Below, piece after piece: positions 45,881 through 57,751 of a DNA stretch of 64,000 nt (positions are counted from its first letter, which is position 1; each line of letters starts with the position of its first letter). The position numbers and the translations under genes are program-made. Under the pieces are notes generated by a model, which had not been told where the DNA came from, made no database searches, and saw nothing but the letters and a program-made list of their open reading frames with translations. The DNA is taken from positions 234,195,782 to 234,259,781 of the forward strand of contig OX465600.1 of NCBI GenBank assembly GCA_950022295.1, in the 5' to 3' direction. The stretch is from Bromus sterilis (taxonomy: Eukaryota; Streptophyta; Magnoliopsida; Poales; Poaceae).

Positions 45881-48624
45881 TGACACCACCGTTTGAATCA
45901 TATTGGAAAGAAACACATGAAGAAACTCCATGGTGATGGAATTTTGGAGTCTTTTGATTTTGAATCAATTGACGGTTGTGAGAAATTTCTAGAGATGATT
46001 GAAACACCGTTTAAATCATATTGGAAAGATAACATGAAGAAACTCCATGTTGGTGGAATTTTGGAGTCTTTTGATTTTGAATCAACTGACGCTTGTAAGA
46101 ATTTCCTAGAAATGATTGAAACTCCGTTCATAGGCCAAAGAAGGACGGACGACTAACTTATTGGACATTATACATGTTGATGTGTATAGTTCATTATGTG
46201 TAGCCGTGTGTGGTGGGTCTTATAACTTCATATACTTTAACCGAGGATTTGAGTGAATATATGTGTATATTTACTTGATAAGGAAGAAGTATGAAATGTT
46301 TGAAAATGTTCAAATAAATTTCAAGATGAAGTGAAAATCATTGTAACGAGAAAATAAGAGTTTATGATTGGATCATAAAAGAAGATTTTTGAGTTAAAAG
46401 TTTAGCAAATGCCTGAGAGTTTAGGAATCGTTCCAAAAACTTGCATTTCCCGAAACACCATAGGAGTATGGAGTGTTCGAGAGATGTAATCAAACCTTGT
46501 TTGACATGGTAAGGATCAAAGGTGTTATTTATAAAATTGCCATTATATTTTAAGGATTAAGCTTTAGAGACTACCGCTTTTCACTGAAAAGAGCGCCATC
46601 GAGATCCGTTGAAATGACACCATATAAGTTATGGAATGGGATAAAACCCAATTTGTCTTTTCTTAAATTTTGGTATGCAAGGCATATGTAAAAATTTTAC
46701 AACCAAAGTCGGATAAAGTGCGTCTTTGTAAGTTATCCCAAAGTAACCGTTGGGTATTCCTCCATAACACTAAAGACAAAAGTGTTTTGTGGCTAAGTGC
46801 ATCAAGTTTCTTGAGAAGGAATTTTTTGCGAAAAGTTAAGTGGGAGGACACTAGAACTTCGATTAGGTTGTTGAACCTAAGCTTTAAGTGCTAAGTGGCG
46901 CAGCGCCGGAAAGTTTCCCGGAAGCGGCCACAATGCTCTTGGCTCCCGTGTCCCAAAGGTTGTGGTCACGACGATCTAAGTTCCTATTGAACTGCGTAGT
47001 TCGGATAATCGATCAAATAGTAAGATTTGAGATTGAATCATTGTTATTTGATAATAATGGACCGACTACATGCAAAGAAGCAATGATGGGCCCTGACTCC
47101 GGCAAAATGGCTAGAAGCTATAAAATCCGTGATAGTTCCATACACGAGAAACCAAGTTTCTGAACTTGGAAGACCCTCTAGATACCGTGTTTGGATCTAT
47201 AAAGAAACAGACGTGGATGTTCTCACATCTATGAAATATTCGACATATCGTTAAAATGGTTTACGATTATGTTCAAAGAGTTGGCTATGACAAGATTTGA
47301 TCTTTCATAACGATATTTAGTCTGGACGGATTATTGTAGCAACCACTACATATGCTAGTTTTGGTATATGGTAGTTGAACAAACAGAACAACGTTCTTCT
47401 AATAGAATGGTTACCTAAGACGTGTACAGGACACGGTCCAAAGGGTTCTGTTAATTCAAAGGATGCTAAAATAGCATGCAAATTTCAATGGTTGAAATAA
47501 GAATTCACGGAGTTGGAATCTTCATCATGATGAAATTGTTAAAACGTTTAGTTTCATCAGAGATGGTGAAGATGCTTGCTTTTGCAAGAAATTAAGTGGG
47601 AGCGCTGAGACATATTTCTAATACATTATGTAGAAGACATATTGTTGATTGGAAATGATGTATATTTTATTGACACGGGTGAAGTTTCATTGAAAATTTG
47701 ATTTTAATGGAAGATTTGGGCAAAAGCAGTATATTGGGCTAATATGGTCTATATAGATAGATTGAGGTGCTAATATGGTTGGGCCGAAGTACATATATGA
47801 AATATTGAATAAGTTCAATATGGAAACGACGAGAAAGGTTCTTGCCGCATGGAAAAGGTTGAAGCGAGATTCAAGTGTTTTGACACTTAGTGAGTAAAAC
47901 CACATGAATGATTTGATCAATCATTTACACCATGATATGTACAATTCCAAGAATGTCCTATGCTCTAAATGTTATGAGCATATACCAGAATGATTCATAA
48001 GATGATCATTGGACAATAGTAAAGATATCCTTACGTGCTTTGGAAGGACTAAGAATATATATTATGTATGTTGGACAATAGTTCATTGTAAAGTGTTACA
48101 TTGATACTAGTTTTGTCGCAAGATACAATCTAAATTTATCTCAATTTTGGCGGTATGTTAAGGTGGAAAAATGTAATGGAAGAAAGTTCCATGATAGATT
48201 TGGAATAGTTCCAAATGGATTTGGATGAGTTCCAAAGTTAAGACATTGTGACGAATACTACAACGAAAGGCTAAGTATATGACTGCTCTAGCAGCAGCAA
48301 AGGAGGGCATTTGTGTCAAGAAGTTTGTTTGACAAACTAGGTGTAGTTCCAAGCGAGCTAATACTATGAAGATCTATTGTACGACAATAGATTCAACATG
48401 TTTTGAGCTCAAGGGACTAAGGTCTCACCGGAGGACCAAATTTATGCAATGCCATCTCATTGGTGAATGAGTGATGCGTAGAGACGCAAAGAAATGCAAA
48501 TACACACGGACCTGAAGTGTCAGATCTGGATATTAGGTTTACCACTAGCAATGCATATGGATAACACCTGAATGCCATAGGTGTTGGATGCGCAAGTACC
48601 AAACTAGATTATTGACTCTAGTGC
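45881..48624 (+). pseudogene. Decayed copia pol of element E
   Basis: The frame 45893-46156 carries KKLHGDGILESFDFESID and KKLHVGGILESFDFESTD followed by TPFIGQ. This is the copia GAG-pre-integrase motif (normally LHNDGLLESLDFES with downstream CxxC), here duplicated and lacking the cysteines. After it, bases 46140-46330 resemble the start of the integrase core with multiple frame breaks. Further 3' only short pieces are open, and no YxDD polymerase motif is readable. Pol is therefore absent in function. Confidence 0.65.
45887..46121 (+). repeat. Tandem duplication of 117-118 bp in E pol
   Basis: Units 45887-46004 and 46005-46121, about 90 percent alike by eye, keep the same reading frame across the joint (the extra bases in the first unit are a multiple of three only if counted from the LHGDG block). 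Confidence 0.75.
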
Positions 48625-48635
48625 AAGTGGGAGAC
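48625..48635 (+). other. Polypurine tract of element E
   Basis: AAGTGGGAGAC directly before the 3' LTR. Confidence 0.85.
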
Positions 48636-50329
48636 TGAAGGGAATATGCCCGAGAGGCAATAATAAAGTGGTTATTATCTTATTCCATGTTTATGATAAA
48701 TGTTTATTTTCATGCTATAATTGTGTTAACCGGAAACGTTAATACATGTGTGTTTAATAAACAGAGAAAAGGTTCCTAGTAATGCCTCTCTTTATACTAG
48801 CTTGTTGATTAACGGATGATCAAGGTTTCCTGATCATGAACATTGGATGTTGTTAATAACAAGTTCATGTCATTGGAGAATGATGTGATGAACATACACC
48901 CACAGTAGTTATAGCAATACGATCATGTCATCAAGTTTCTATTGCTGTATCAAACTTTCACGAAGTAACTCTAATCCTTAGACCATGAGATCACGTCAAT
49001 CACTGACACCGGAAGAGTACTTTGATTCCATCAAACGTCACACCGTAACAGGGTGATTATAAAGGTGTCGTTGGGTACTTGGAAAGTGTTAGTTGAGGCT
49101 CGTGGATCAAGAGTGGGATTTGTCCATCCAGATGACGGAGAGATATACTCTGGGCCCTCTCGGTGATATCACATTGACATCGCTTGCAAGCACGTGACTG
49201 GCTCACGAGGATGTTATATCACGGAACGAGTAAAGAGTACTTGTCGGTAACGAGATCGAACTAGGTATGGATGATACCAAATGATCGGATCTCGGACAAG
49301 TGAAATATCGCGAGACAAAAGGAATTGGTTACGGAGTTTTGGTTCACACGATCACTAGTTCATCGTTGAGTAAGTGGGAGTCATCATGGATCTCCAGATC
49401 CCTCTGATGATTATTGATCGGAGAAGAGTCTCTGTCATGTCCATTTTATTCACGAACCGTAGGGTGACACACTTAAGGATTCGTTGACGCGTTTGAGTGG
49501 ATACGGAACGCCAGAGAATATACTGGACAGCACATGGACTGTTTTGATAAAACTGCTGGAATAGTTTCGGTATATCAAAATAGTGCAAGGGGATAATTGT
49601 TAATGTGTTCATTGAATGAAGTGTTCATCAATGAAGTACTCATTAAATGAAGTGTTCATTAATTTGAGTGACATTAAACAAGATAATTAAAAGTGTTTTA
49701 ATGTGATAAACTCTTGGAATTTTGAGTGGAGAATTATGGAAGTTATGGGAATAATGTGTGACCCTTTGTTTTTGTGAGTGGAGAGTCCACCCACATGATG
49801 AGGGGAGAGGTGGGGGCACCTCTTGGGGCGTGCTACCCCTTGGGGGCTGCCTCCCCCTCCTATATATAGATGGGTGGAGACCCCTCTACACACTAATTCC
49901 TCCATCTCTCATATGCCCTTTGGTTGGCATCTTCCTCCCCTTGCTAGCTGATCCAGTTTCACGAGTACGGTGCTTAGGCGAAGCCCTGCTCAAGATCTTC
50001 TCTACCACCACCACCACTATGTTGTAGTGCTGCTGGAGTTCCCGAGGATCCACTACTTGCGCTGCCCAACTGGAGCAAGGGGCGGAGGTCGTCGCTGATC
50101 CGTACGTGTGACCGATTACGGAGGCGCTGCCCGTTTGTGGCGCCCATCTTCATCACGACCTTGAGGTCGGCAAGTGATCGACTACATCACCCACGATAAT
50201 CGTTCTCGTTAAAGCTTTTTGGTCTTCGAGGGTGAGTCCTTCTCAAACCGTTACAAGTTATCTCCTAGATGTGATCTTGGCAGTTGCAATCGTAGGAAAA
50301 AATTTGTTTTCTATGCAACGAACCCTTCA
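48636..50329 (+). repeat. 3' LTR of copia element E
   Basis: 1694 bp, same ends and TATA box as the 5' LTR, with three base differences seen by eye. Confidence 0.95.
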
Positions 50330-50334
50330 GTGGG

Positions 50335-50965
50335 GACACCCCCTGGCTCCCCCCTTCGACCTATATTACACCCTCGTCCCGAAAACCCTCGAGGAGAACC
50401 CCGCATCGCGAATTACCTCTCTGTTCTGCCACCGCCGCGCTTCCAAGATCGGGAGCACCATAAGACCTCTTCCCAGCACCCTGCTGGAGGGAGGATTGAC
50501 CTCTGGGAGCTTCTCCACCACCATGGACGCTTCACCTATGTGCCTGAGTAGTCCCCCTTGGACCATGGGTCCATGACCAGTAGATATGTGATGTCTTATC
50601 TCCAATCTTGTTCTTCATTGTTTACTCCTTATGAGCTGCCCTACATGATCAAGGCACCTATGTAATTTTCCTGCTGTTGATATGATGTGTTTGCTGAGAT
50701 CCGATGGATTATTAGATTATTGTCAGATCGTGATGAGTTATATATTTGGTTTACCTTTTATATTTTGTTCTTGAGTAATTCTTGCATGTTCTCCATTTCT
50801 TTTTATTGCTTTGGACAAGTAGTAGATAGTAACTCCAAGAGGGAGCGTTATGCATGATTGTGGGTTCATGCCCCCCACCCCCGATCTAGCTTGAGTGACA
50901 GAAACATCAGACTAGGGGATGTGATGTTGCCACCAGGGGAGAAAACAATGGTGCTTGTAACCCTG
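50335..50965 (+). repeat. LTR fragment F, right part, truncated
   Basis: Continues the family LTR from 41801 (for comparison, 27700-28310 in C), including the GACCATGGGTC-type tract and the GGGAGCGTTATGCATGATTG tract. It stops after GGTGCTTGTAAC, about two fifths into an LTR of 1.6 kb, where the LTR of G begins. The break is probably a deletion junction. Confidence 0.75.
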
Positions 50966-52027
50966 AATCCAGAACCCCTTTTTCTAGAAGCGATTCCGAT
51001 CTCCGCCGCCATCGCCAAGAAGCTTCGGGGGACTAGTATTCCTGCTCCGGCACCCTGCTGGGACGGGGAAGTGCCCCTGATTCACCTACATCGATGATGC
51101 TTCCTCCCCACGATGATGTGGGAGTAGTTCCTCCTCGGGGTTGAGGTTTTTACCTGTAGCTATATGGTTAATTCTCTCTCCCATGATGTGATCTTGATTG
51201 TGATCATTGGATATGTTAATCTAGTTGTCTCCCATGATGTTTCCCATTCTTACGGTGGTGCGTAGGACTCCACTATTATGGTGATATTTATCATGAGATT
51301 TGTTCTTCTTGTTGGATTGGATCATGGCTTTGAGATTCTCTTGATGCTTGTCTTGAGTGTAGTTTTCGTAGTGCTTCGGCGACAGGATAGGTGCTTTGTC
51401 AATTTAGAAAGAGACTACTCTTGAGATATGTTGTGGTGTTTTTTCTTGTACTATCTTCGGATGCTCTCAGTGACAGCGTGGGTATCCATAGGTGTGGAAT
51501 ACAAACTCTAAGGTGTTCTTTTGTAGCCCTACACAATTCTCATCCACTTTTGATCCACGGAAAGAATGATCTCTGATTTACGTCTTCCTTGCATGTTTTT
51601 GGTGGAAATATCATGTGTTTCAATTATATTAACGTTGTTGGAAGTTGCCACTAGTGAAAGTATGAAGTCTAGGCCTTGTTTCCACCATTGCAATACCGTT
51701 CGTGCTCACGTTTACTACTTGCTACCTTGTTGTAATTTCTATTACAGATTTATATTACATTGCTTTGCCTCACCTATCACTCGTATTTTACCATCTCTTC
51801 GGCAAACTAGTGCACCTATACAATTTACCATTGTATTAGATTTGTTGGGGACACAAGAGAGTTATTGTTTCTTAATTGTAGGGTTGCTTGAGAGGGACCA
51901 TCTTCAACCTCTACTTCCCTGAGTTTGATAAACCTTAGGTCGTCGAGGGAAATTGCTGCTATCCTTCAAACCTCTGCGCTTGGAGGCCCAACATAGTCTA
52001 CAAGAATAGGAGCGTGTGTAGACATCA
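50966..52027 (+). repeat. 5' LTR of element G, left edge truncated or uncertain
   Basis: Ends GTGTAGACATCA followed by a primer site. The left boundary is set only by the loss of similarity to F. The final 150 bp include the GATAAACCTTAGGTCGTCGA tract typical of Triticeae gypsy LTR ends. No second copy is in the window. Confidence 0.6.
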
Positions 52028-52036
52028 AGCTACTTC

Positions 52037-52056
52037 TGGCGCCGTTGCCGGAGAGG
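52037..52056 (+). other. Primer binding site of element G
   Basis: TGGCGCCGTTGCCGGAGAGG, Athila-type, nine bases after the LTR end. Confidence 0.85.
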
Positions 52057-52679
52057 TAAGCATATGAAGGTATATCTTTAGATCTTGCAATTAAATATAT
52101 TTTTCGCTAGTTAGGCTTATGAAAAATTGCACTCTTAGTTCGTTGCTTGGGGGAGGCCGATCCGCCACACCCGTGGTAGAGAAGTCTCCTCCAACTACTG
52201 AATGTATCCCATTCAGAATACCAATTTGTCACAACCCCAACTTAGGTATGTGCTAAGCTAGCCTAGCATCTTTGCATCATGTAAAAATTTCAAAAGAAAT
52301 TGAAGTGGGGGAAGAGAAAAGCCCCAAATGAATTTAATTCAAATGGCCAGATAAAAACTTTTTCCAAAAATCCCTTTGAACATTTGTAAAATCTCTGAAA
52401 ATGTGCACGATCATGTTCCATGTGTTGTGGGACCCAAGTCATGCTCATGAAATTTAAAAAAAATCCAAACAGGGCCTTGGAAACTAAATTTAACCCTATT
52501 TGAATTGAAATTCAAATTATTTGAATTTCATAAATTCTCAAAACTTGGGAGTGGCTAGCCCTATGTCACCTAAGTCCAAGATAAAGTTTTAGGGATTTTA
52601 TAAAATACTCTGGTATTTATTTACTAGAGCAAAACAAAAAGACAGAAAAATGAAAAGATAAATAAATCACACAGGGAAA

Positions 52680-53460
52680 AGGGGCCCACCTTCTCTCCCC
52701 GGGCCCATCTGGCCAGCCCAGCCCACCCGGGCGTTTGTCTTCTTCCTCCCCTCGCACCAAAGCAGCTCGGTGGCGAGCTCGCCGCCGTGCACGCCACTGA
52801 GGCGCTTCTAGGCCTCCCTGAGCCTCTTCTCTTCGCCACAAGGACGCCCATAAACCTCACACCCTTTTTCCCCTATCCCTGGCGTCTCTCCCTTTCTCTC
52901 CCTCTTCGTTTCTGTCACCGCCGGAGCGCACCGGAGTTCACCGCCATGGAAACTCGCGGCCGACGAGCACTTCCGCCCCGACAAGCTTGTCCAGGGAGCG
53001 CAAAGATGTTGTCTTCGTCTCCGACCAGAAGATTGCAAGCTCCCTCGCCCTCTAGACACCGGAAACCTCACCGGGATCTTGCCGGAGCCGCGGACACCTC
53101 ATCGTCGATTGCGTCGTCCCCGTGCTCCCTTTGGCCCCTCCGTCGATGACATTGGTCTCACAGTGAGCTTCTACGTCTTTTCCCCCTAACCCCGGCCTCT
53201 CTCGTCCTCTCCATCGTCGATCTCCACCACGGCCTAGCTCCGGCCGCCGCCGCGCCACTCGTCGTCGCCGCCCTTGGCCTCCCCGTGGACGATGCCCTGC
53301 ACCATCGTGTGCGCGAGGTTGCGGTCGTGCTTCTGGTGCTAAGGTTGTGCCAAATGGGGGTCGGGAGCCCATTTCGGCGAGCCCCGCCGCCCACTGTGGC
53401 CACCGGCGACGTGTCGTCGGCGTGCCAACGTGGCACGGATTAGCTTAAGCTAATCCCCCC
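52680..53460 (+). promoter_or_regulatory. GC-rich LTR block of H
   Basis: A CpG-rich stretch inside an AT-rich LTR, comparable in place to 8460-9360 of T. Several overlapping open frames in it are composition artefacts. Confidence 0.35.
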
Positions 53461-55427
53461 TAAACAACCCCCCCTAAGTCGCTGACATATGGGGCCCAAC
53501 TACTAATTAACCCTGTTAATTAAAATAACCCCCCTGCTTAGTCACTCTGTCATTGACAGGTGGGTCCCTTTGTCAGTTTGACCCTAGTCAAAGCCCATGC
53601 GTCACTATGACGTCATGATTGCGCAGTAATTAAATTTCCAGAACAGAAAGAATCCAGAAAATGATTTAAACTTGTAAATTCAACAACTTTTAATCTATAA
53701 CTCCAAATTAAATAAATAATATATGAAAAATTATCAAAAATGTAAGGATTATGAATATGCAAAAAAATCATGTTTGACCATTTTAAAATGAGGGAACAGT
53801 AGAAAATGTTCATATGGCATATTTTTAATTCAAATATGGAGTTTGAATTTGCAATTCTATTGCAATATACTTCATTTAACTTGAATCTTCAACACATCAG
53901 TACCATATACATCATGTACAACCTTATCATGTGCTTGTGCATTGTACTTTTGATGTATGTTCCCCCTTCGTTGATGATTGCTTTGGTAACAGTGTTTCCA
54001 AGACAGACTACATTCCTAAAGTAGAAGATCGATAAACCGTGTATCGTCAGCAAGGCAAGCAAACCCCATTGATCATGTATATAAAAATCCATTTCCCTCT
54101 CATTACCGCTTATGCATTGTTTGGAAGTTTACCATGATACGTTCTTCCACATAGATGAACCCATTTTGATGCATGACCTATCATTTTTTTCACAGTAGTA
54201 AGCAAACCACAATCCTAGCAGATCTAGGAGTTGAATGTTGATCATGTGGCCTCTGCAATTGTTACTGCTTATTGCTGCTTAGTGTTACAATGAGGTTACT
54301 TTGTTGTGAGTCGGAATGGTAATGATTATGATGATGCTGGTGTTAACGTGTTGGTGAACTTGACCTAAACAAGGTGAACGATGAGAGGTTGTGTAGGAGT
54401 ACACAGTGGGTTGTCTCGTTGAACACTGCCTTAAGCCCGAGTTCTTGTGTGGTAATCCAAGACAAAGAGTACAACCACACATTGGGCTCACTAACCCCTC
54501 TCGGCTTATTACCTCAATCCGTGTTGACGTCCAGGAGTCACACTAGTTCAGGCCTTCCATTTGGCATATGCATAGAAAAAGAGTGAGTGAAATGTGGCAT
54601 CATTTAGATATGTGGGTTGATCTGTGAGACAGTGAAACCATCTCCAGATAACGTCTCGGTTGCCTACATTGTCTGAGTCCATATCGTTGATCCGGTCGAA
54701 CTCTCGAGCGGAGCTACTCAGATAGTCGACTCCTGGAATAGACCGGTTGTGAGCGAAGTGTCGTGGTGAACATCCTCGCCGTCACCCCTTGAATGGTGAC
54801 GAGTACTTGGCGGTAACTGATGGTCATGTGTGTAGTTTACACCCCCTGCAGGGTTAACAAAACTATTCGAATAGCCGCGTCCGCGATAATGGACTACTTT
54901 GGAGACCTATGCTTGATTATTAGACAACTTCAATGGTTACTCTAAAACTTGCCAAAATAAGTGTGAGTGCTATGGTTTGCTTTCTCGTGGAAAGTCGAGG
55001 AAGGATCCATAGTGATGTATTGTTTGGGAGACTTGGATAGTTGGACTCGAATACGCTCTTATCTCATTCTGGTAATCGTAGTCAGGATTAGCCAATCAAA
55101 GCTGGCACTTCTGCATTGAAACCCCACGTCCCTTTACCTTGAAACTTGAGCATGAGTAGTAAAGTTCTGATGTAAGTCTTGCTGAGTACGACTTTGTACT
55201 CACGTTTGCTTATTTTATGTTTTAGATGAGAACCCAGACCCTGACGGAGTCAACTTGCTGAAGCTCGACGTGGACTAAGCTAGTTTAGTTCTAGACAACA
55301 GCCTGGTCTCTTGTGGAAGGGCATGTATGTTTGAACAAGGCTTCTCTAAGTCATTTGTTAAACTTTTCTGTACTCAGACCTAAGTTGCTTCCATTGTTTG
55401 ATGTAATGTTGGATCACAGTCATGTGA

Positions 55428-57751
55428 TATAACACCCCTCCTTGTAAGAAGGAATGTTACCACCATAACACATCCAAAGCCTACTACGCCGTGGGTAAAA
55501 TCCGGTAGCACTTCCTTTGTACCGTCGGACATCCACGTCAAGCAATTAAATAAACAGAGTTTAAACTATGGCACCACAAGCAGAATCTCCAACAAGCTTA
55601 CATAACACTTATTAAGAAAAGCCATAATCTGATATACTACACAACAGAAGGGAAACATGTTCCAAGCACAAACAGGTACTAGGTGGGGAATGGTAAACCT
55701 CAACCCACCTTCCAGATACACATACTGATTGCAAGCAAAAAGTTATACACACTAGTAGAACCTAGCTTTCAAGAATCATGAACTAAAGTATGAAGTTTAT
55801 CATTATTGAGTTAGGTAAATGAAAGGGGCATGTAATTTGTGAGTGAACACCCATGGGAGCTACACCTTCCTGACTACTTGCAAAGCCTCACAGTGATGTA
55901 CCTGAAACAAAGCCCACGAGGGTGAGTCCAAAGACTCAGCAAGTACACAACAAAGCACGTAACAAAAATAGACGACAAAGTAATGAAGAGGAACCATACT
56001 AGAACATGTGAAAATTATACTTGAACCTCTCATGCTTGAAATGGCATGCGATGACATGCTTGAAATGGCATGAGAGTAGAGGTGACGTCTCACCCCGACT
56101 CCTTTTCTACCCTCACCTAGTGAGAGGACCATAACATGAGGATGGACCCGAAGGACCATACACCTGCAGCGCGAGGATCACTCCTTGAACTGGGAAGATT
56201 CACTCATGATGGATTTTTCTATCAAGAAGAACCAATCCCTATCACATACTAATGGCATGGGGTATTGAAACATACCCTAGGTAATGACAAGTTCACCATT
56301 TCATGAATATAAACGAATAAGGTGAACAAGAACATCATAATGAAGGAGCAGGCTAGCCATTGTTGCCCGATGTACTCGCCTCAACCATTGCGAGAGAGGT
56401 GGTGCAAGGCTACCTCCATTGGGTTGGTGCTCCAACCTGCTGTAGAAATAGGAATACAAGTTCTAAGCATTGCCTCGAAACAATCTATGTAAGGTACACA
56501 CAAGAGCGCGCCTAAACACATTCCTGGGAGAGCAACCCCTTTGCTGTACCTAGACGAAAGAATTAAAATCCGGAGCTTGGAAGCTCCAAATCAAACATAT
56601 AATATGTCCATGCGTTCATAATAAACTCTTCTACAAATAACTCCAACTATTCGAACTCCAAAAATGGAGTTATCTAAATCATAATGGGCAAATACTATTC
56701 TTCTGTAATCAGATTTAGAATTGATGAGTAGCCGCCTTTGGAAATTCATAGCAAAAGGAATACTCATGGGAATTAACTGAAACAAGCTGATCTATGACGT
56801 ATTAGTTAACATGTAGCTGTAACATCTTAGAATACAACCTTCTCATCCCTGGAAGATCATGAAAAGCTATGGCCAAAAGCTGTAAAATTACTGATCTGCA
56901 GAAAAAGTACAGCAGCTTGTTTCATCCACTGCGGCTAAACGGCTCAACCAAATTGAGTGAATGACCACTCAAAACGATCACAGAAACAAGGCCTAAAAAA
57001 CATTTCAACTAGTCCTCCTCTGATTTTGCCATATAGATACTCGAAATTAATGATTTCTAGGTCTGGACGCCTAGAAACAGCAGGATCAGATCATTTTCCC
57101 TAATTCCTACGCATAGGGTTCCTAATTCCAAGCCTATGTATCATGAATCCATTACCAACAGAGGGTATAAGATCATACAAGATGTGGAACCTCACCTATA
57201 TGATGAAAGCACAAGGATTTGGTGAAGGGGAAAGTTGGAGAGGCCTTCTTGTTCTCCACCTCTTCTTATCTTCTCTTCTTGCCTCCTCTTCTTCCTCAAG
57301 TTCAGGTCCAGGCTGGCCTAGGAGATGGGGTAGGGCGTGGTGCAGCTTGGAGGGCCTTGGGACCAGAGGGGAGGGGAGGGAGGAGACACCATGGAAGGGG
57401 GTGGAGCTCTTGGGTGAGATAGGAGGAAGTGAGGAGAAGAGGAATCTGCTGGGTGGGGGATGAGGCCACGGTTTGAGGGGAGATAAGGATAGGGAAAGGC
57501 CAAGATTTTATTTTAAATAAATGTATTTTCGAGATACCCTTTTAACCCTATCCATTAGATGAAAAAACCCCGTGTAAGATGCATCCGAACTCCGATTTTG
57601 GAGTATGAGTAGTTCATTTCGACCATCTCAACGAGGTTGGCACAACTATGGAGTCTGATATTTGATTTGATGAACCAATTAAAATATGATTATAGAGGGT
57701 CCAAAAGCATATTTTATGGAAAAGCGATTACCGGAAAACAAGGGTGTTACA
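55428..57751 (-). mobile_element. Solo LTR I (gypsy), inverted, nested in H
   Basis: On the minus strand it starts TGTAACACCC at 57751 and ends GGGGTGTTATA at 55428, where CA is expected. Flanks are TGTGA (55423-55427) and TGTTA (57752-57756), a 5-bp duplication with one mismatch. Length 2324 bp. No internal domain. Removing it joins LTR H sequence smoothly (a tract reading toward AATAAAGATATAC). Boundaries are less certain than for the other elements. Confidence 0.6.

Larger units (their letters stand above)
41802..50329 (+). mobile_element. Element E: young Ty1/copia element (Angela/BARE-related) with decayed interior
   Basis: LTRs 41802-43495 and 48636-50329 are both 1694 bp, and I see only three base differences (near 42030, 42548 and 43218). 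The target duplication GTGGG is perfect (41797-41801 and 50330-50334). A tRNA-Met primer site follows the 5' LTR and a purine tract precedes the 3' LTR. The LTR start (GAATATGCCC-GAGAGGCAATAATAAA) and the leader tract GCATGTACAGACATGGCC are typical of Angela/BARE-type copia. The 5.1-kb interior contains pol-derived sequence but no long ORF, so it was mobilised by proteins from another copy. Confidence 0.95.

Noticed and set aside
52787..53436. Open frames in H on both strands
   Set aside because: GC-rich LTR block without conserved frame; same situation as in T.
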